Assembly: GCF_001887595.1 (NCBI RefSeq)
Contig: NZ_CP017480.1
Coordinates: 2,260,001 to 2,324,000, forward strand
Source: Luteibacter rhizovicinus DSM 16549
GTDB taxonomy: Bacteria > Pseudomonadota > Gammaproteobacteria > Xanthomonadales > Rhodanobacteraceae
Direction of reading: 5' to 3'
DNA length: 64,000 nt
A program made the translations under genes and the position numbers. The notes under the pieces are model-generated. The model did no database searches. It was given only the letters and a program-made list of their open reading frames with translations, and was not told where the DNA came from. Positions 40,855 through 49,032 of the stretch are shown here, piece after piece (the stretch's first letter is position 1; every line of letters begins with the position of its first letter).

Positions 40855-41544
40855 ATGGCCCGCAGCATCGCCATCGTCGAAGACGAACCCCTCATCCGCG
40901 CCAACTACGTCGAGGCGCTCAACCGCTTCGGCTACGAGGCCCGCGGCTACGGCTCACGCGGGGAGGCCTCGATGGCCTTCGCCATGCGCCTGCCGGAACT
41001 GGTCATCATCGACATCGGCCTGGGCGACGAGCCGGAAGGCGGCTTCGACCTCTGTCGCGAACTCCGCGCGAAGTCGGCCACGCTGCCGATCATCTTCCTC
41101 ACCGCGCGGGACTCGGATTTCGACGTCATCTCCGGCCTGCGCCTGGGTGCGGACGACTACCTGTCCAAGGACACCAGCCTGCACCAGCTCGCGGCGCGCA
41201 TCGCGGCGCTGTTCCGTCGTATCGAATCGCTGAAGGCCCCGGCATCCAGCGAGACAGTGATCGAGCACGGCCCGCTGAAGCTCGAATCCGAGCGCATGCG
41301 CATCCTGTGGAACGGCATCGAGATTCCGCTCACCGTCACCGAGTTCTGGATGGTGCATACGCTGGTGCGTTTCCCCGGCCACGTGAAGAATCGCGACCAG
41401 CTGATGCGCGAAGCGGAGCTGGTGGTCGACGACGCGACCATCACCTCGCACATCAAGCGCATCCGCAAGAAGTTCATCGCGCTGGCGCCGGAGTTCGACG
41501 CGATCGAAACCGTGCACGGCGTAGGCTATCGCTGGACCTCGTGA
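40855..41544 (+). CDS. OmpR-type response regulator
   Basis: 229 aa. Receiver domain with acidic pocket EDE (10-11), phospho-acceptor D53 in VIIDIGLGDE, T83 and K105 in YLSKD. The C-terminal winged helix ends ETVHGVGYRW. Lacks the usual PYELREL-like linker. It and the kinase downstream resemble the regulator/kinase pair of the proteobacterial dedicated sortase system (TIGR03787/TIGR03785); that is recalled, not searched, and no sortase is in the window. A REP array separates it from the kinase. Confidence 0.87.
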   Translation: MARSIAIVEDEPLIRANYVEALNRFGYEARGYGSRGEASMAFAMRLPELVIIDIGLGDEPEGGFDLCRELRAKSATLPIIFLTARDSDFDVISGLRLGADDYLSKDTSLHQLAARIAALFRRIESLKAPASSETVIEHGPLKLESERMRILWNGIEIPLTVTEFWMVHTLVRFPGHVKNRDQLMREAELVVDDATITSHIKRIRKKFIALAPEFDAIETVHGVGYRWTS

Positions 41545-41560
41545 TGCGGCGCCCGCTTTC

Positions 41561-41715
41561 TGTGGGAGCCGCTTCAGCGGCGATGCTCGTGCTCTTTGTG
41601 GGAGCCGCTTCAGCGGCGATGCTTGTGCCCTGTGTGGGAGCCGCTTCAGCGGCGATAGGGTGCTCGCGGCAACCTGGCCCGCTGCCGCGGGATCGCCGAT
41701 GAATCGGCTCCTACA
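41561..41715. repeat. REP array, three tandem 36-bp units plus a reverse element
   Basis: Forward REPs begin at 41561, 41597 and 41633 with a constant 36-nt period, all with GCTTCAGC core, then the CCCGC/GCGGG hairpin and a reverse REP (GATGAATC core). It sits between regulator and kinase genes. Confidence 0.93.
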
Positions 41716-41730
41716 TCGATCTGACGACGC

Positions 41731-43728
41731 ATGAGTCTTCGCCAGAAACTCCTCCTCGTCGCCCTGTGCACCCTGGCCCTTCCCGTAGCCGGGTGGCTCT
41801 ATGTGCGCCAGATGGAAACGCTGCTGCGCGAAGGCCAGGCGCAGGCGCTGGTCGCGTCGGCGCGGGCGCTGGCGCGCAGCCTCGTCGTGGTCGATGCGCC
41901 GCTGCCGCCGGCCGGCAATGCCTGGTATGTGCAGCACACGCCCAGCGCGATCACCATGGACGGCTATGCGGACGACTGGGCGTCGCTGAGTCCCTGGGCG
42001 CAGACGCTCGGCAAGAACGCACGCGTGATGCTCGCCGAGGACGATCACTGGCTGTATTTCTACATCGACGTCCGTGCCACGCATCGCCGTCGCGCGGACG
42101 CGGACGATCGCCTCGCACTCAGCGCCGACCACCTCATCGTCTCCATCGCCAGCGGCGACGATGCGCAGCGTTACCTCATGGCCAGCGCGGCGCCGGGGGC
42201 GACCACCGCCATCGCGCTCGACCCCGAGGCTGGCGTGCTGCCCGATCGCATCAACGCCCAATGGCAGGAAGACGGCAGCGGTTTCCGCGCGGAGTTCCGT
42301 CTGCCGCGCGGGCTGCGGCTCGATCACTTCGGCGTCGGCGTGCATGTCGCTGCCGATGGCGACAACGAACCGCTCACCGCCGAAACGCGGCCGATACTCG
42401 ACTTCTCCGCACCGCTGTCGCAGGAGCTGGCGCGCCTGGCACCCGATGGGGTGCGTGTACGCGTGCTCTCACCCGATGCCTGGCTGGTTGCGCAGAGCGG
42501 CAAGCTCGATCTGCCCGACCTTCCCGCGGCCGAACGGCCGGGCTGGTTCGCCTCGCTGGTGTATCGCTCCTTGCTGGCGACGCGGCTGGACGACGAAGGT
42601 GGCTGGGCCGAAGACGCCCCGCGGATCGACCTGCCGGAAGTGCGCGAAGCGCTGCTCGGCAAGCCGGCCACCGCGTGGCGCGCCGGCGAATCGCGCGGCA
42701 GCGTCGTGCTCGCTGCGGCCTTGCCGATCCAGGGCGGCGGCAAGCTGCGCGGCGTGGTGTTGCTGGAACAGCCCAGTCGCGCCGTGCCCCTGCTAGCAAA
42801 TCGCGCCCTGTTCGGACTGCTGCTGACCAGCTTCGCCGTGCTGCTGATCGCCGGTGGCGTGCTGCTGCTGTTCGCCACGCGCCTCACCTTCCGCCTGCGA
42901 CGCCTGCGCAACGCCGCCGAGCGGGCGCAGGACAATGACGGACGTCTGGATGGGCCGTTCCCGCTGATCGATGCGACCGATGAACTGGGCGACCTCGCAC
43001 GCAGTTTTGCGCGGCTGTTCGAGGTCGTCGGCGGATACACCGACTACCTGCGCACCCTCGCGTCCAAGCTCTCGCACGAACTGAACACGCCGCTGGCGAT
43101 CGTGAAGTCCTCGCTGGACAACCTCGATCATGCCGGCCTTCCGCCCGAAGCCGAGCCTTACCTCGCCCGTGCACGCGACGGTGTAGCCCGCCTCGGTGCG
43201 CTGGTTCGCGCGATGAGCGAAGCCAGCCGCATGGAGCGCGCGATCGCCTCGGCCGAAGCGGAAGACGTGAACCTCGCCGACATCGTGCGCGGCTGCGCCG
43301 ATGGCTATCGCGGCCTGGCCGGTGACCGCACGCTCGAAGCCGTGCTGCCACCGGGGCCCGTACCGATGCATGTCTCGCCGGAGCTGATCGCCCAGGCGCT
43401 GGACAAGCTCTTCGACAACGCCCTGTCGTTCACCCCGCCGGGCGGCTGGCTGCGCATCACCCTCAGCCCCACGGCCGAGGGTGCCGATGTCGAGCTGGCC
43501 AACGAGGGACCGTCGCTGCCGGCCGCGATGCAGGGTCGCCTGTTCGACTCCCTGGTCAGCCTGCGCGACAAGGCCACCCCGGGCGATGCGCCACACCTGG
43601 GCCTGGGCCTCTACGTGGTCCGCCTGGTCGCCGAGCGGCACCAGGGCAGTGCCAGCGCAAGGAATATCGAAGGCGGCGTGGCCTTTACGCTGCATCTCAA
43701 GGGCCTGCCCCGCCAACGCCTGGCCTGA
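41731..43728 (+). CDS. Sensor histidine kinase with CBM9-like periplasmic domain
   Basis: 665 aa. First membrane segment at residues 5-21, then about 330 periplasmic residues. Residues about 72-210 (ITMDGYADDWASL, WLYFYIDVRATHRR, GFRAEFRLPRG) look like the beta-sandwich of CBM9-type sugar-binding domains. Second membrane segment near 355-380, HAMP-like linker, HisKA with H449 in KLSHELNTPLAI, and an HATPase with KLFDNALSF and GLGLYVVRL. Partner of the regulator upstream, with a REP array between them. A glycan ligand is inference. Confidence 0.87.
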   Translation: MSLRQKLLLVALCTLALPVAGWLYVRQMETLLREGQAQALVASARALARSLVVVDAPLPPAGNAWYVQHTPSAITMDGYADDWASLSPWAQTLGKNARVMLAEDDHWLYFYIDVRATHRRRADADDRLALSADHLIVSIASGDDAQRYLMASAAPGATTAIALDPEAGVLPDRINAQWQEDGSGFRAEFRLPRGLRLDHFGVGVHVAADGDNEPLTAETRPILDFSAPLSQELARLAPDGVRVRVLSPDAWLVAQSGKLDLPDLPAAERPGWFASLVYRSLLATRLDDEGGWAEDAPRIDLPEVREALLGKPATAWRAGESRGSVVLAAALPIQGGGKLRGVVLLEQPSRAVPLLANRALFGLLLTSFAVLLIAGGVLLLFATRLTFRLRRLRNAAERAQDNDGRLDGPFPLIDATDELGDLARSFARLFEVVGGYTDYLRTLASKLSHELNTPLAIVKSSLDNLDHAGLPPEAEPYLARARDGVARLGALVRAMSEASRMERAIASAEAEDVNLADIVRGCADGYRGLAGDRTLEAVLPPGPVPMHVSPELIAQALDKLFDNALSFTPPGGWLRITLSPTAEGADVELANEGPSLPAAMQGRLFDSLVSLRDKATPGDAPHLGLGLYVVRLVAERHQGSASARNIEGGVAFTLHLKGLPRQRLA

Positions 43729-43739
43729 CGCCAGGCTTT

Positions 43740-43822
43740 GGTAGGAGCCGATTCATCGGCGAACCCGCGGCAGCGGGCAAGGTTGCCGCAAGCACCCAAT
43801 CGCCGATAAATCGGCTCCTACA
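43740..43822. repeat. REP inverted pair
   Basis: Forward GTAGGAGCCGATTCATCGG and reverse GCCGATAAATCGGCTCCTAC, with the CCCGCGGCAGCGGG hairpin between, upstream of trpE. Confidence 0.92.
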
Positions 43823-43878
43823 AAGAGCAGCCGCGCAGCTTACAATCACCGGTCACCCCACCCGATTCGACGCCCCGA

Positions 43879-45354
43879 ATGATTTCCCGCAAACAATTCG
43901 ATGCCTACGCCGCGCAGGGCCATACGCGCATTCCGCTGGTACGCGAGGTCTTCTCCGACCTCGACACGCCGCTGTCGGTGTACCTGAAGCTGGCCGATGG
44001 CCCGTATACCTTCCTCTTCGAATCGGTCGAGGGCGGCGCCACGTGGGGACGCCATTCCATCATCGGCCTGCCGGCGCGGCGCGTGTATCGCCTGCGTGGC
44101 CACGAGCTGGAAGTGGAAGAGAGTGGTGAGGTGATCGAGCGTCGCCATCTCGACGATCCGCTCGCCGAGATCGAAGTGCTGCGCAAGCAGTACGACGTGC
44201 CCAAGCTGCCCGGCCTGCCGGACTTCACCGGCGGTCTTGTCGGTTACTTCGGTTTCGAAACCATCGGCTACATCGAAAAGCGCCTCGCCCAATGGGACAA
44301 GCGCGACGAGATCGGCACGCCCGACGTCCTGCTGATGCTCGCCGACGAAGTGGCGGTGTTCGACAACCTGAAGGGTCGTCTCTACCTCATCGTCCACGCC
44401 GATCCGTCGAAGCCGCAGGCGTATGCCGATGCGTCGCGCCGTCTCGATGCGCTGGCCTTCCGTCTGCGCCAGGGCGGCGTGTCCTACCCGCAGATGCTGC
44501 AGCCGGCGGCGATCGACGAATCCGATTTCAAATCCTCGTTCACCCGCGAGGAGTACGAGAACGTGGTGCGCAAGGCGCAGGAATACATCCGCGCCGGCGA
44601 CATCTTCCAGGTCGTGCCGTCGCAGCGGTTGAGCGTGAAGTTCAACGCGCGGCCGGTGGACGTGTATCGCGCCTTGCGCGCGATGAATCCCTCGCCGTAC
44701 ATGTTCTTCATCGACATGGGTCCGACCCAGATCGTCGGCTCGTCGCCGGAGATCCTGGTGCGCCTGAAGGCCGGTCGCGTCGTGCTGCGTCCCATCGCCG
44801 GCACGCGCCGTCGCGGTGCCGACGAAGCCGAAGACGTCGCGCTCGAAACCGAGCTGCTCGCCGATCCGAAAGAGCGCGCCGAGCACCTCATGCTGATCGA
44901 CCTCGGTCGCAACGACGTCGGTCGCGTGAGCAAGACCGGCACGGTCGAGCTGTCCGAGTCCTTCGTGGTCGAGCGCTACTCGCACGTCATGCACATCGTG
45001 TCCCAGGTCGAGGGCGACATCCGCGAAGATCTCTCGTATATGGACGTGATCAAGGCGACCTTCCCGGCAGGCACGGTCAGCGGTGCGCCGAAGATCCGCG
45101 CACTGGAGATCATCCAGGAACTCGAACCCTTCAAGCGCAACATCTACGCCGGCGCGATCGGCTGGCTCGGCTGGTGGGGCGATGCGGATACGGCCATCGC
45201 CATCCGCACCGCCGTGATCCAGGACGGCCGCCTGCACGTGCAGGCCGGTGGCGGTGTCGTTTACGACTCCGACCCGGCTGCCGAGTGGGAAGAGACGATG
45301 AACAAGGGTCGCGCACTGTTCCGCGCGGTCGCCCAGGCTGCCAAGGGTCTGTAG
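43879..45354 (+). CDS. trpE: Anthranilate synthase component I
   Basis: 491 aa enzyme making anthranilate from chorismate, the first committed step to tryptophan. The N-terminal tryptophan-feedback motif appears as YTFLFESVEGG. The chorismate-binding core has SPEILVR, PIAGTRRRGAD, LIDLGRNDVGRV and TFPAGTVSGAPKIRA. No trpG (glutaminase subunit) is adjacent, so it must be encoded elsewhere. TACAAT at 43841 is a possible -10 box. Confidence 0.96.
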   Translation: MISRKQFDAYAAQGHTRIPLVREVFSDLDTPLSVYLKLADGPYTFLFESVEGGATWGRHSIIGLPARRVYRLRGHELEVEESGEVIERRHLDDPLAEIEVLRKQYDVPKLPGLPDFTGGLVGYFGFETIGYIEKRLAQWDKRDEIGTPDVLLMLADEVAVFDNLKGRLYLIVHADPSKPQAYADASRRLDALAFRLRQGGVSYPQMLQPAAIDESDFKSSFTREEYENVVRKAQEYIRAGDIFQVVPSQRLSVKFNARPVDVYRALRAMNPSPYMFFIDMGPTQIVGSSPEILVRLKAGRVVLRPIAGTRRRGADEAEDVALETELLADPKERAEHLMLIDLGRNDVGRVSKTGTVELSESFVVERYSHVMHIVSQVEGDIREDLSYMDVIKATFPAGTVSGAPKIRALEIIQELEPFKRNIYAGAIGWLGWWGDADTAIAIRTAVIQDGRLHVQAGGGVVYDSDPAAEWEETMNKGRALFRAVAQAAKGL

Positions 45355-45390
45355 TCACAAACCATCCGTTTCGAAAGGAGATCGTCGGGT

Positions 45391-46095
45391 ATGAATCGTT
45401 ATGTGCTGGCTGTCGCTCTCGCCGTGTTGCCGATGCTTGCCTTGGCATCCGAGACGCCATCGTCTCCCTATCTGTCCGCCAAAGGTCATGCGGAGCGAAC
45501 CGTGCAACCGGATCGATTCGGGATCGATCTGCGAGTCGTCGCCGTCGACATGAAGCCGGCGCTCGCCCGCAACCGCGTCGAGACACTGATGGCCGGTGTC
45601 CTGGCTGGCTTCAAGGCGCACCACGCGCTACCGGAGTCGATCGATGCGACGGCGATCAGCGTCTTTGCAAAGACCGAGTACCGCGATGACAAGGAAGCGT
45701 TCAGCGGTACCGAAGTGTCGCGCACCGCCCATGCTGTCTTCGCGAACCTGGATGATCTCCGGCAGTTCATCGACGGCATCGAGGCCGACAAGGAGCTGCA
45801 GATCACCGGGACGAAGGTCACCCGCAGTGACATCGATAGCGTTCGTCAGGATGTCCTGCGCGAGGCGATCAAGGATTCCATGCGCGCTGCCAAGGCCATG
45901 GCTGAGGCCTATGGGGTCCGGCTGGGTACGCTCTATACGGTCACGGATTCGCCCACCTTTGTCGGGGGGCGTGACGAGCTCTTCAGCATGACCCTGCCTG
46001 TCCCCGAGCCCAGGGCAAAAGTGGATCTTCAGGTCGGCGGAATGAAGGTCGAACAGAACGTCTTCGCGATCTACTTCATCGATACAGGCAAGTGA
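45391..46095 (+). CDS. SIMPL-domain (DUF541) periplasmic protein
   Basis: 234 aa with signal peptide (MNRYVLAVALAVLPMLALAS) and a SIMPL domain, recognised by SAKGHAERTVQPDRFGIDL and the C-terminal VEQNVFAIYFI. Family members have been linked to oxidative stress and to outer-membrane assembly, with no fixed activity. AAAGGAGAT precedes the start. Its stop lies 5 nt before the next gene, so the two are likely cotranscribed. Confidence 0.85.
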   Translation: MNRYVLAVALAVLPMLALASETPSSPYLSAKGHAERTVQPDRFGIDLRVVAVDMKPALARNRVETLMAGVLAGFKAHHALPESIDATAISVFAKTEYRDDKEAFSGTEVSRTAHAVFANLDDLRQFIDGIEADKELQITGTKVTRSDIDSVRQDVLREAIKDSMRAAKAMAEAYGVRLGTLYTVTDSPTFVGGRDELFSMTLPVPEPRAKVDLQVGGMKVEQNVFAIYFIDTGK

Positions 46096-46100
46096 GCGTC

Positions 46101-46775
46101 ATGACCAGCACCCGCACCTTCATCGCCGCCGGAAGTATCGCCGTCATGGCTGCCACCTCGGCGCCGTCGGCTCACGCGCGCGAACCGTTCACCGACGATG
46201 TCGCCTCGCGCACGCAGGCGCTGGCGCTGTTGGAAACGCTCAACGCCGACCTGCTCAGCCACCCCAGCGCGACGCTCACGCTGGAGCGCTGGTGCAGCGA
46301 CCACGCGCTGGCCGGCGATGCGAAGATCCTCGCGCGCCAGGTGAAAGGTCAGGACAAGCCGCTGCCGGCCGACGATCGGCAGACCCTCGCCATCGGCCCG
46401 GACGAGCCGGTGAAGTACCGTCGCGTGCAGCTGGCCTGCGGCGACCACGTGCTCTCCGAGGCGGACAACTGGTACGTCCCGTCCCGCCTCACCCCGGAAA
46501 TGAACCAGATCCTCGACACCACCGACCAGCCGTTCGGCAAGGTCGTCCAGCCGCTGCACTTCCGCCGCCAGACGATCAGCGCGGACCTCCTCTGGTCACC
46601 CCTGCCCAAGGGCTGGGAGATGGCAGCACCGCTGCCGCCGGCCACCAAGGGCCCCCTGGCGATCCCGCACGAGCTGCTGCGCCACCGGGCCGTCCTGTTC
46701 ACCGAGGCCAACCAGCCCTTCAGCCTCGTGGTCGAGACCTACACCGCAGAAGTCCTGGCCTTCGGCCGCCGGTAA
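46101..46775 (+). CDS. Secreted protein with chorismate lyase (UbiC)-like fold
   Basis: 224 aa from ATG 46101 (GTG 46092 is possible). Signal peptide ends near SAPSAHA. The rest follows the UbiC pattern: KYRRVQLACGDHVLSEADNWYVP, PFGKVVQ, then SLVVETYT. R107 or R108 and E212 line up with the UbiC active-site Arg and Glu, while the PLG motif is PFG. UbiC is cytoplasmic, so a secreted relative is unlikely to be the ubiquinone enzyme; a ligand-binding or other lyase role is possible. The alignment is by eye. Confidence 0.6.
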   Translation: MTSTRTFIAAGSIAVMAATSAPSAHAREPFTDDVASRTQALALLETLNADLLSHPSATLTLERWCSDHALAGDAKILARQVKGQDKPLPADDRQTLAIGPDEPVKYRRVQLACGDHVLSEADNWYVPSRLTPEMNQILDTTDQPFGKVVQPLHFRRQTISADLLWSPLPKGWEMAAPLPPATKGPLAIPHELLRHRAVLFTEANQPFSLVVETYTAEVLAFGRR

Positions 46776-46878
46776 GGCTCCCACAGGGCTCGACCAACCG
46801 CCGTATTCCCTCCGGCCGACTTGGCAGGGGGCTCTGGGCGCCTGAAGCTGGGTGCCACGATAAGGTGGGAGGCGGCCC

Positions 46879-47364
46879 ATGGCCCCAGCGAGCGCCGTTG
46901 CACGAAAGATCCCCGCGCCGCGGCTGACGGGCACGAACGCCTACGGCGCGATGCTCACTGTCGCCCACGAGCCGCGCCTCGGCCCCCAGCCGAACTCCCT
47001 CGACAACGCCGTGGCCAACGCCACGCACTGGGTACAGCTGTCCAACGCACGCCGGCCTGATGCCATGTGGCTCGAAGCCGGCGCGATGATGCAGAGACTC
47101 GTACCGCGCGCGGAATGGGTTCGCTATATGCGGAAGATTCGCGTCGACCGCGGCGCGTTGACCGGCCGGGAATGGTTCGAAGTCACGCGCGTGCGCGATC
47201 CTGTCGGGCTCCCTGCGGGCGATTACCTCAACGTGATCTTCATCGCGCAATTCGCCCGGGCGGTGCTCTTCGAAACCGTCTCGCTGGCGCCGGGTAGTGC
47301 AGGCTGGATGCCCGTGGGTTACGTCATCCGCCCCGTACAGCGCGAGATTTCGTTCGTGCAGTAA
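46879..47364 (+). CDS. DUF4019-like protein
   Basis: 161 aa. The part from about residue 45, ATHWVQLSNARRPDAMWLEAG through LPAGDYLNVIFIAQF, has the layout of DUF4019 proteins of unknown function, which are usually secreted. No signal peptide is seen from this start, but GGGAGG is well placed before ATG 46879. The last 9 nt and the stop codon form part of a 17-nt sequence that is repeated directly downstream. Confidence 0.65.
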   Translation: MAPASAVARKIPAPRLTGTNAYGAMLTVAHEPRLGPQPNSLDNAVANATHWVQLSNARRPDAMWLEAGAMMQRLVPRAEWVRYMRKIRVDRGALTGREWFEVTRVRDPVGLPAGDYLNVIFIAQFARAVLFETVSLAPGSAGWMPVGYVIRPVQREISFVQ

Positions 47365-47517
47365 CTGTTTGTTCGTGCAGTAACTGTGGGACCAATACTG
47401 TGGGAGCCGATTCATCGGCGATGCTTTCGACTCATGTGCGAGCCGATTCATCGGCGATCCCGCGGCAGCGGGCCAGGGTGTCGCAACCTGGCTATCGCCG
47501 ATGAATCGGCTCCTACA
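47352..47517. repeat. REP cluster preceded by nested short duplications
   Basis: GTTCGTGCAGTAACTGT occurs at 47352-47368 and 47371-47387 (period 19). CTGTGGGA then recurs with period 14 (47384, 47398), and the second copy runs into a full forward REP. A second forward REP (with GTGCGAGCC head), the CCCGC/GCGGG hairpin and a reverse REP ending at 47517 follow. The reverse REP overlaps the end of the TetR gene. Confidence 0.9.
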
Positions 47518-48112
47518 CGACCGCAGTGCGCGCCGCGAAGGCGGCCGCGATCGCATCGCGCGTCGCCAGTAGCACTTCATCCGACAACGCGGCATCGGTC
47601 TTGGCGACCGCTCGCGACACCGCGATCGCGCCGATCTGCGCCGCAATCGACGCCACCGCCAGCTGACGCCTGACGTCCTGCGGCACGGTCTCGTCGATCG
47701 CGCCGGCCATCATCGACACCTCTTCCTCGAACGCCTGCGCAAAGCTACGGCTGAGTGCCTCGCCCTGGCGTCCGACGTCGCTGGCGGATGCTGTCATCGG
47801 GCAGCTCGTCGTCAGGTCGTCTCGCTGGCGCGTGGTGTAGAGGCCGTCCAGGTATTCCTCAAACGAGGGATGCCGATCACCTGCCCAGGCACGTGCACGG
47901 TCCATCCGCTGCGCGAAACCGTGCGAGAACGCCTCGGCCGCGAGCAGATCCTTCGAGGGGAAGTGGGCATAGAGCGCGCCGTGGGTCAGCCCGGCTTCCT
48001 TTGCCACTTCCGCCACGCCTACGCCGTCCACGCCCTTCTCCCGGAACAGCCGGCTCGCCGCGGCGAGCAGGGCTTCGCGGTTCTCGGCCGATTTTTCCTT
48101 CGAAACACGCAT
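47513..48112 (-). CDS. TetR-family repressor
   Basis: 199 aa from ATG 48112. The N-terminal helix-turn-helix includes VGVAEVAKEAGLTHGALYAHFPSKDLL. The ligand domain is of the YsiA/TetR_C type. Divergent from the hydrolase gene at 48212 with a palindrome in the 100-bp gap, so it probably controls that gene, the aldo/keto reductase and itself. Its TAG stop is supplied by the TGTAG head of a reverse REP, so the present C-terminus was set by the repeat. Confidence 0.88.
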   Translation of the reverse strand: MRVSKEKSAENREALLAAASRLFREKGVDGVGVAEVAKEAGLTHGALYAHFPSKDLLAAEAFSHGFAQRMDRARAWAGDRHPSFEEYLDGLYTTRQRDDLTTSCPMTASASDVGRQGEALSRSFAQAFEEEVSMMAGAIDETVPQDVRRQLAVASIAAQIGAIAVSRAVAKTDAALSDEVLLATRDAIAAAFAARTAVV

Positions 48113-48169
48113 TTCACACTCCTGAACCGTTCTGACGACTTTGATTGCAACCGCCACGAAAAGATATTA

Positions 48170-48185
48170 GATTGCAGTCGCAATC
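48170..48185. promoter_or_regulatory. Candidate TetR operator
   Basis: GATTGC-AGTC-GCAATC, a perfect 6-bp inverted repeat, with an extra GATTGCAA half-site at 48143. Located between the divergent TetR and hydrolase genes, 27 nt before the hydrolase ATG. Confidence 0.65.
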
Positions 48186-48211
48186 ATAAACCATCACGAA
48201 GGAGATTGGCC

Positions 48212-48973
48212 ATGTCGAAGTTTTCCACGCTGTTCGCCCTGGGCGCCCTGACGCTGGGTGTCGCCGGTACCCCCGCCGCCCAGGCGGCCCCGATCCATAA
48301 CGTCGTCCTCGTCCACGGCGCCTTCGCCGACGGCTCCGGCTGGCGCGCGGTTTACGACTCGCTCGCTGCCAAGGGCTACAAGGTGTCGATCGTGCAGATT
48401 CCCGAAACCAGCCTCGCCGCCGACGTCGACGCGACCCAGCGCGTGATCGACCAGCAGGACGGACCGACCGTGCTCGTCGGCCACAGCTGGGGCGGGCAGG
48501 TCATCACCGAAGCGGGCGCGGATCCGAAGGTGAAGTCGCTCGTGTATCTGGCCGCGCTCGTGCCCGACGTCGGTGAGAGCACCGCGACGCTCGAGACGAT
48601 GGCGAAGTACCCGGCGCCGAACGACGACGTCAAGAAGACCGCGGACGGCAAATTCTTCTACATGGACCCCACGAAGTTCCGCGAGAACTTCGCCGCGGAT
48701 TCCTCCCCCGCACTGGCGGACTTCATGGCGCACTCGCAGGTGATCCTGTCCGTGGAAGCGTTCGGCACGCCAGCGAAGGCTGCGGCATGGCACACCAAAC
48801 CCTCATGGGCCGTGCTGCCTGGCGCCGACAAGACCATCAACATGGACCTGCAGCGCTGGATGTACGAGCGCGCAAAAGCCAAGGTCACCACGGTGCCGGG
48901 TTCGAGCCACACCGTCTTCCTGTCGCATCCCGACGTGGTGGTGAAGGTCATCGAAGAAGCCGCCGGCAAGTAA
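48212..48973 (+). CDS. Secreted alpha/beta hydrolase
   Basis: 253 aa with a signal peptide (LGALTLGVAGTPAAQA). Oxyanion-hole VLVHGAFADGSGW, nucleophile elbow GHSWGG and the C-terminal histidine in GSSHTVFLSHP give a full Ser-His-Asp hydrolase. Close to the RutD/esterase-like hydrolases often paired with TetR regulators. AAGGAG precedes ATG 48212. The substrate is unknown. Confidence 0.85.
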   Translation: MSKFSTLFALGALTLGVAGTPAAQAAPIHNVVLVHGAFADGSGWRAVYDSLAAKGYKVSIVQIPETSLAADVDATQRVIDQQDGPTVLVGHSWGGQVITEAGADPKVKSLVYLAALVPDVGESTATLETMAKYPAPNDDVKKTADGKFFYMDPTKFRENFAADSSPALADFMAHSQVILSVEAFGTPAKAAAWHTKPSWAVLPGADKTINMDLQRWMYERAKAKVTTVPGSSHTVFLSHPDVVVKVIEEAAGK

Positions 48974-48981
48974 GCCATCAG

Positions 48982-49003
48982 GCCCTCGCCCTAGGGGCGG
49001 GGC
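48982..49003 (+). terminator. GC-rich hairpin between hydrolase and aldo/keto reductase
   Basis: GCCCTCGCCC pairs with GGGCGGGGC with one bulge and a 3-nt loop; only TTTCCC follows, so it is probably a partial terminator or a stability element. Confidence 0.45.
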
Positions 49004-49032
49004 TTTCCCGCCTAACAGAGGAACCGGACATC

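Noticed and set aside
41561-41715. Regular 36-bp repeats considered as a CRISPR array
   Set aside because: The spacers are nearly identical between units, the repeats are REP palindromes found singly elsewhere, and there are no cas genes.
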